In this document: in pieces, positions 59,218-64,000 of the stretch
How positions within the stretch are numbered: position 1 is the stretch's first letter
Layout of the letters: each line of letters begins with the position of its first letter
From: Lepeophtheirus salmonis
Taxonomy: Eukaryota; Arthropoda; Copepoda; Siphonostomatoida; Caligidae
Direction: 5' to 3'
Assembly: GCF_016086655.4 (NCBI RefSeq)
Contig: NC_052140.2
Span: forward strand, 4,712,001-4,776,000
DNA: 64,000 nt
Notes under the pieces: model-generated
Seen by the model: only the letters and a program-made list of their open reading frames with translations
What the model was told of the DNA's origin: nothing
The model's database searches: none
Position numbers and translations under genes: made by a program

Positions 59218-59480
59218 TGAGCTAATCCAATAAAATGTCATGACAGCTAAGCAGCTATTCTTCCAAACATTCTTCAAATTGTCAAAGTTACCACAAGTGA
59301 TGCTAATCACTTGTGCATTTTGTAACTCGTTCGTTTTTTGAAGTTGTAACCAGAAAAATTAATCTTCCTTCTCCATTACATACAAGCTATTATTGATATA
59401 CGAAACCGGATAGTATATTTTCCCGTGCTCATAGAAGACGGAAAGTAAACATGAGGATTTGCTGCGGAGTTATAATTATA
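59218..59480 (+). repeat. Dispersed repeat family, distant copy
   Basis: Phrases aaaatgtcatgacagctaag (59234), attcttcaaattgtcaaagt (59268) and catgaggatttgctgcggag (59450) match copies 20-30 kb away at 33541-33960 and 38480-39110. This copy is in permuted order, consistent with a tandem unit of ~450 bp. Confidence 0.6.
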
Positions 59481-60260
59481 TGACCTAAGGAAAATAATGA
59501 TTAAATAATTAATAAATAATAATGAAAAAGGAATAGTCGAGAGTGTTAATACTATCTGGAGGAGCACAAGCTCAAATCACAAAACCTGTTGTAGTGAAAA
59601 AAATCATTTCTAATGATAAATTCCTGTTGGTCAAATTCGTACAATTATAAAGCTATAGCATATGTTGCAGTTGTAATTTTATATCAATATCACTTTGTAT
59701 TTTAAGCAACTTTTCTATTTAGGGATAATATTTTCTTCTTCTTCTAGCTATATAATTAATCTGATCGAGATACAACAGTAAAGTTCGAACCGATAATATG
59801 GAAACATAAAGAAGCGACGAATATGTCATGTCACATGACTCATGTGGCAACATCTTCTCGAGGAAAAGTTACAGCCTATGAAAATTTTCGTGGCAAAATT
59901 ACCTAGAACCGGTGATTTTTGCTTTTTTTAACATCCCAAAATTTGCTATCCATTAGCATCACTGGTTACAACTGTTTTCACTATGTCATTTTTCGGTTTT
60001 CTATTATTCATAAATGCTAAAGATTTATAACCCTAGTTATATTACTGGAGCATAAGTATACAAATGCTTTCCTTAAAAGTAATATATGCTAAATTAAAAT
60101 GGCATTAAGTACCAAAGTAATATGTAGGACTATTAATGTATAACAAGTTATAGCATAATTTCAACAAATAATTGATTTTTCGAAAGTTTACCTTCCTTAC
60201 CTTTCCTAAAAGTACAGAGTTGTATATTTATATAAACTGATTGCTATATACGGAATAATT
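59481..60260. other. BBS5 upstream region
   Basis: No RFX X-box of the usual ciliary-gene form could be placed with confidence. Nothing else recognised. Confidence 0.4.
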
Positions 60261-63200
60261 ATGTCTAAAGCGACTGTGGATCAAATATGGGAGCATCGAG
60301 AAGTTCGATTTGATATAATGGTTTCGTATGTTATCCCATGAAGAATGCACAATCAAAAAAGGAAATTAATTATTTATTCATTTGTAGGCAACTCAAAATG
60401 CGATCTGGTGAGAAGCTCATTGATACTCTAGAGTCCATTGAGGATACGAAAGGAAATGCTGGGGATAGGGGAAAATTAATGGTCACGAATCTAAGAGTCA
60501 TGTGGCAATCTAAAAGCATGCCTCGAGTTAGCCTTTGTAAGTCATATATATGTGGTGAGTCAATATAAAAACAGTCTTGAACATAAATCCCAAAAGGAGA
60601 TATTGCCAATATTTTTGATTACATCATATGCTTTGTACAAATTACAACTTGTATAAGCAAATTGTACAATTTCTTTTTCCTAAAATGCATTATTTTATTA
60701 AAATATTGATTATTCTAATTACCAACAAGGTTAATTGATACTATCATTTAATTTTGATCTATTAAAATTACATGAGCATTATGTATTGATAAGTAAATAT
60801 AACTGTTGGCATTTGAACTTTATAATCCGACACATAATACTTATATTTTAATGTTTCTTTATTAAAACAGTCAAAAATTAGACTACTAATATGTCAATCT
60901 TCCATGGAATATTCAATTATCGCATTATCCTCATTCCAAGTACGGAAAGTTATTCGTTTCATTTTTTGGTTGCAACTTGTACAATATATATTTTTTCATC
61001 CCAATATTTCACAGACATATTACACTCAATTATAGTCCTTGAGATACCCAAAAGTGTTTGCTATAACCTTCAATTAATTTATGAGACTGAATATGGCTCC
61101 TTTCGAATAAATCAAATCTATCAATTTAGATTTTTATAGGGCCCCCCATACCCCCTAATAACACTATCCAACAAAATCACACTTTTTTTATAATATGATC
61201 TTATTTTTTCTCTCATAGCCTCCTGGCCTTCAGAAAAAGGTGATACATTTTTTGTTATTTTTAAGATTCAAAGCTGTTGTAAGCCCTGTGTTGAAAATAG
61301 GGATAAATTATGTCAATATATTTTAAACTTGAAGGTTAAAAAATTCTAAAACCATTTTTAAAATGTCTGCATTATACTTTTAACTCGGGTTATCTTTGTT
61401 TAAAGTGGAAAATAGGTGCTTTTTGTTCAGAGGTTCATAGCTTCAAGACGAATAGATTCAAAAAGCTTGAAAGTATTGCACTTGATAGCTGAAAGTATGA
61501 ACTTTAATTTTAAAAAAAAGAGCTTCTCTAAAACGCTCTATATTGTTGTCAGTTTAAGATAAGGCCACGACAATACTTCAAGAAAAAATACATTTTTGAA
61601 TTGATCTCATAATAAAAGTCAATAAGTATTCGTACGCCCCAGCTGGAAGAGATAGAGAAGAAGAAGCTAGCTTTTAGATCTATTCATCATGAAGCTATGA
61701 TCCTCTGAACAAAAAGCACCTATTTTCCACTTTAAACAAACATAACTCGAGTTAAAAGTATGATGCAGACATTTTAAAACTGGTTTTAGAATTTTTTTAC
61801 TGTCAGCTTTAAAATATATTAATATAGTGTATACCTATTTTGAGCACCCAGGGCTTAAAACAGCTTTGAAACTTAAAAATAGCCAAAAATAACAAAAAAC
61901 GTATGGCCTTTTTTTTTAAGGCTATGAGAGAAAAAAGAAGGCCATATTTAGAATTAGGGGATCAAATTCTATTAAATAGAACATATGTTGTGTTTGTACC
62001 ATTTATGCTGTTGGACTTTTTAATTTTTGCTACTTTAAATCCTGCAATTTACGTTGCCGCCAAAGGATTCATCTGGATATTTTTTTATAGAAATTCGTTA
62101 AGGAATGCAAATGTAATCCAGACTCCATTTTGAGAAAAATCTTTCTAGCTTGTTTTTGTGTTGACGGACCATATATGTAATTATATCATACGACTTGTAA
62201 ATAACCCTTTTTTTATTAAAGCACTTGGCCATAGTTGTGTCTTAAATATCACAACAAAGTTTGTCAATTCCAAGCTCCGAGGCGTCACTGAGGCCCTATA
62301 TATTTTAACAAAGTGTAATCACACTCGCTTCGAATTCATATTCACAAATCTCGTACCTGGAAATCATAGATTATTTACTTCAGTGATTGGAGTTTACAAG
62401 TACGTTAGTCAGAGTATTATGTAGGTTAAATGGGATCAAATAGGTGTATTTCAGCTTATGGTTTATAATTCTTTACTGTCAATAATTATATACTCTCCAC
62501 TAAAAGCATCCATTGTAGTACTACTTACATCGTAGTAATAAAATACTACTTAAATGTAGTCCATACTTGGGCTATCAAACTAAATAAGTTTCTATTCTTT
62601 CGGGACAATACAATGTGCATGAGCAAATCGTACCGTTTTTCATAGTAAGATTTAAATTATCTTCATCAAGAAGAACTTTATGAGGATTGTTTTTTAATTA
62701 TAATTATACCTTATAATATCTACAATTATTTCTCAAAATGTCCTTATTCTGCGACCACCATGGCTTCCAGTCTGGGCCTGAAGGACTTAGACCCTTTAAT
62801 GATATAGTCAATGGACGTATCACCCCACTCCTTCTCACCGGAGACCCTTCAGGGAATCAACAATTATTTAGTTCGTATGCGGTTGTTCATAGAATATATT
62901 GGTTATCTTGAAGATCACTCATATACTTCATATTCAAAAGGTATTGTTGATCAGAGAAAAAGTGACCAGTTTTCAATGTAGGGTACTCCGGAAAATCCCA
63001 TATCCTAAAAAAATCTTTAAATCACTAAAATGAAGAATTATATTTTTGGAAAAATAGTTATTTTAAAAATATAGGAAAAAAAATCTATAAATGAGATATG
63101 GACACGATTTATTAAAAAGGCATTTAGATAATTTAAAAAAATAAACTAGAACGTTATTTTAAAAAAATCCATTTCGAAAAATGGATTATGATTTTTTTTT

Positions 63201-63802
63201 ATAAAAATGATCAATATTCTTTTCTTATAAAAAAGGTCATTTGAAAAAAGGGTGTGCATTTGATTTTATAAAAAAGTTAAAATATATTTTTAAAAAAACC
63301 AAAAAAGCTCTCCCTGCTCACCCTACCCTACAACTGGTCCCAAAAACTAACAAATACAAAAAATCATTTCAGAGCATACAATTCTTCAAAAATATACCGG
63401 GAATTAAAGCTTCGATGTGTCATATTGGAGGATGGGCATCTCAAGTTAGCTCCTTTAGAACACATTGTGAACACTGTAACGGGTACATGGAACTTATCAA
63501 GTGATCAAGGGAATCTGGGTACACTTATAGTAACAAATGTCAGAGTTGTTTGGTACGCCAACATGAATGAAAACTACAATATATCCATACCATTTCTACA
63601 AATTGCTTCAGTAAAGTTAAGAGATTCAAAATTTGGCGTAGCTTTGGTAATTGAAAGTTCAGAAACGAGTGGTGGCTATGTCTTGGGGTTCCGTGTTGAT
63701 CCAAAAGAAAAATTAGATGCAGTATACACAGAAATATCAAAGTTACACTCTGTTTTCTCAGACTCTCCAATTTTCGGAGTAGAGTACACCCACTCAGACA
63801 TA
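60261..63802 (+). CDS. BBS5: Bardet-Biedl syndrome 5 protein, 3' end missing
   Basis: Four exons are visible: 60261-60325, 60388-60536, 62222-62399 and 63373-63802. Donors are gtatgt, gtaagt, gtacgt and gtaaga; acceptors end tttgtag, ttaaag and tttcag. Joined frames give IWEHREVRFDI, SGEKLIDTLESIEDTKGNAG, DRGKLMVTNLRVMW, CVLNITTKFVNSKLRGVTEA, TRFEFIFTNLVPG, then AYNSSKIYRELKLR, TWNLSSDQGNLGTLIVTNVR and FGVALVIESSETSGGYVLGF. These are the two tandem PH-like (GLUE/DM16) repeats of BBS5, which binds phosphoinositides within the BBSome, the coat that moves membrane proteins in cilia. A consensus donor at 63803 follows SPIFGVEY..I. Human BBS5 has ~80 more residues here, so the last exon(s) lie beyond the window; unspliced, the frame stops at 63811. 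Confidence 0.93.
61205..61925. mobile_element. Foldback element in BBS5 intron 2
   Basis: Left arm ~61205-61480 and right arm ~61650-61925 are inverted copies. Matching blocks include ctctcatagcc / ggctatgagag, taaagtggaaaataggtgct / agcacctattttccacttta and taaaccatttttaaaatgtc-type text. Loop ~170 bp. No ORF. The arms are as long as those at 21240-22090 but unrelated in sequence. Confidence 0.75.
62744..62860 (-). pseudogene. mariner-type transposase C-terminus in BBS5 intron 3
   Basis: The minus strand reads EKEWGDTSIDYIIKGSKSFR then PRLEAMVVAE, a stop, and GHFE. It matches the family ending (EWxxMSEDYIxKSCKSFRxRLEAVIAAEGGHIE type), as do the fragments at 23760-24121 and 32438-32560. Only ~40 codons survive. 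It lies antisense to BBS5 and does not overlap an exon. Confidence 0.65.
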
Positions 63803-64000
63803 GTAAGATGATACCATTCAGGCTTGGGCCCGTTCACACCTTTTCTGTTGATTTATTCCCCCAATCATTTTAGAAAAATTACAGTTTTGGCACACATTTG
63901 TTAATATCTTTCTGTTCATTTAAAAACAAATGAACGACCACGTGATCTATTTTTTGCACAAATTTATTTGGGAAGTAAATAACTGTTTTCCTCGTGACGT
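63803..64000. other. Start of BBS5 intron 4 (inferred)
   Basis: Begins with gtaagatg. No sequence resembling the missing BBS5 C-terminus is found before the window ends. Confidence 0.5.

Noticed and set aside
61903..62133. 76-codon plus ORF in BBS5 intron 2
   Set aside because: It begins in the right arm of the foldback and lacks similarity to BBS5 or a splice-compatible position in the family alignment.

Overview
The window looks like nuclear DNA of an arthropod, most likely a copepod of the sea-louse type (Caligidae). That is an inference from strong AT richness, short GT..AG introns, arthropod-like host proteins and many Tc1/mariner remnants; no species marker was found.

Layout. (1) Positions 1-17790 are a higher-order tandem array: about 55 copies of a ~220 bp unit, a ~300 bp linker repeated six times, and 0.3-0.9 kb spacers. 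Read on the minus strand, spacer plus 220 bp unit resemble the two halves of an L1/Tx1-type LINE endonuclease. A broken LINE reverse transcriptase is embedded in the array (16690-17294). The satellite therefore seems to have grown out of a LINE ORF2. (2) Positions 17790-45870 hold no host gene that I can support. They are a graveyard of mobile elements: a DIRS-like reverse transcriptase and a separate DIRS-like RNase H piece, mariner and Tc1 relics, a broken THAP-domain gene, long-arm foldback elements, a 209 bp MITE, a FLYWCH-like ORF between ~150 bp inverted repeats, minisatellites and a dispersed ~450 bp repeat family. (3) Positions 45877-57263 are a compact host-gene cluster: DUSP12/YVH1-type phosphatase (minus), a LisH-domain protein with an NPAT-like start (plus), complex I subunit NDUFA5 (plus), a SET-domain protein (minus, 3 exons), DGCR6/gonadal (plus, 3 exons) and atlastin (minus, 3 exons). 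(4) From 60261 to the window end lies BBS5 (plus). Four exons are visible and its C-terminus lies beyond the window.

The host genes are ordinary housekeeping or cell-biology genes (phosphatase and ribosome maturation, respiration, ER membrane fusion, cilium/BBSome) and do not form one pathway. Two gene pairs are divergent: DUSP12/LisH share 150 bp with a perfect CRE palindrome, and SET/DGCR6 share ~740 bp containing a small inverted repeat. Exon boundaries were chosen by eye so that reading frame and family similarity run through each junction. Copy counts and identities are by-eye estimates.
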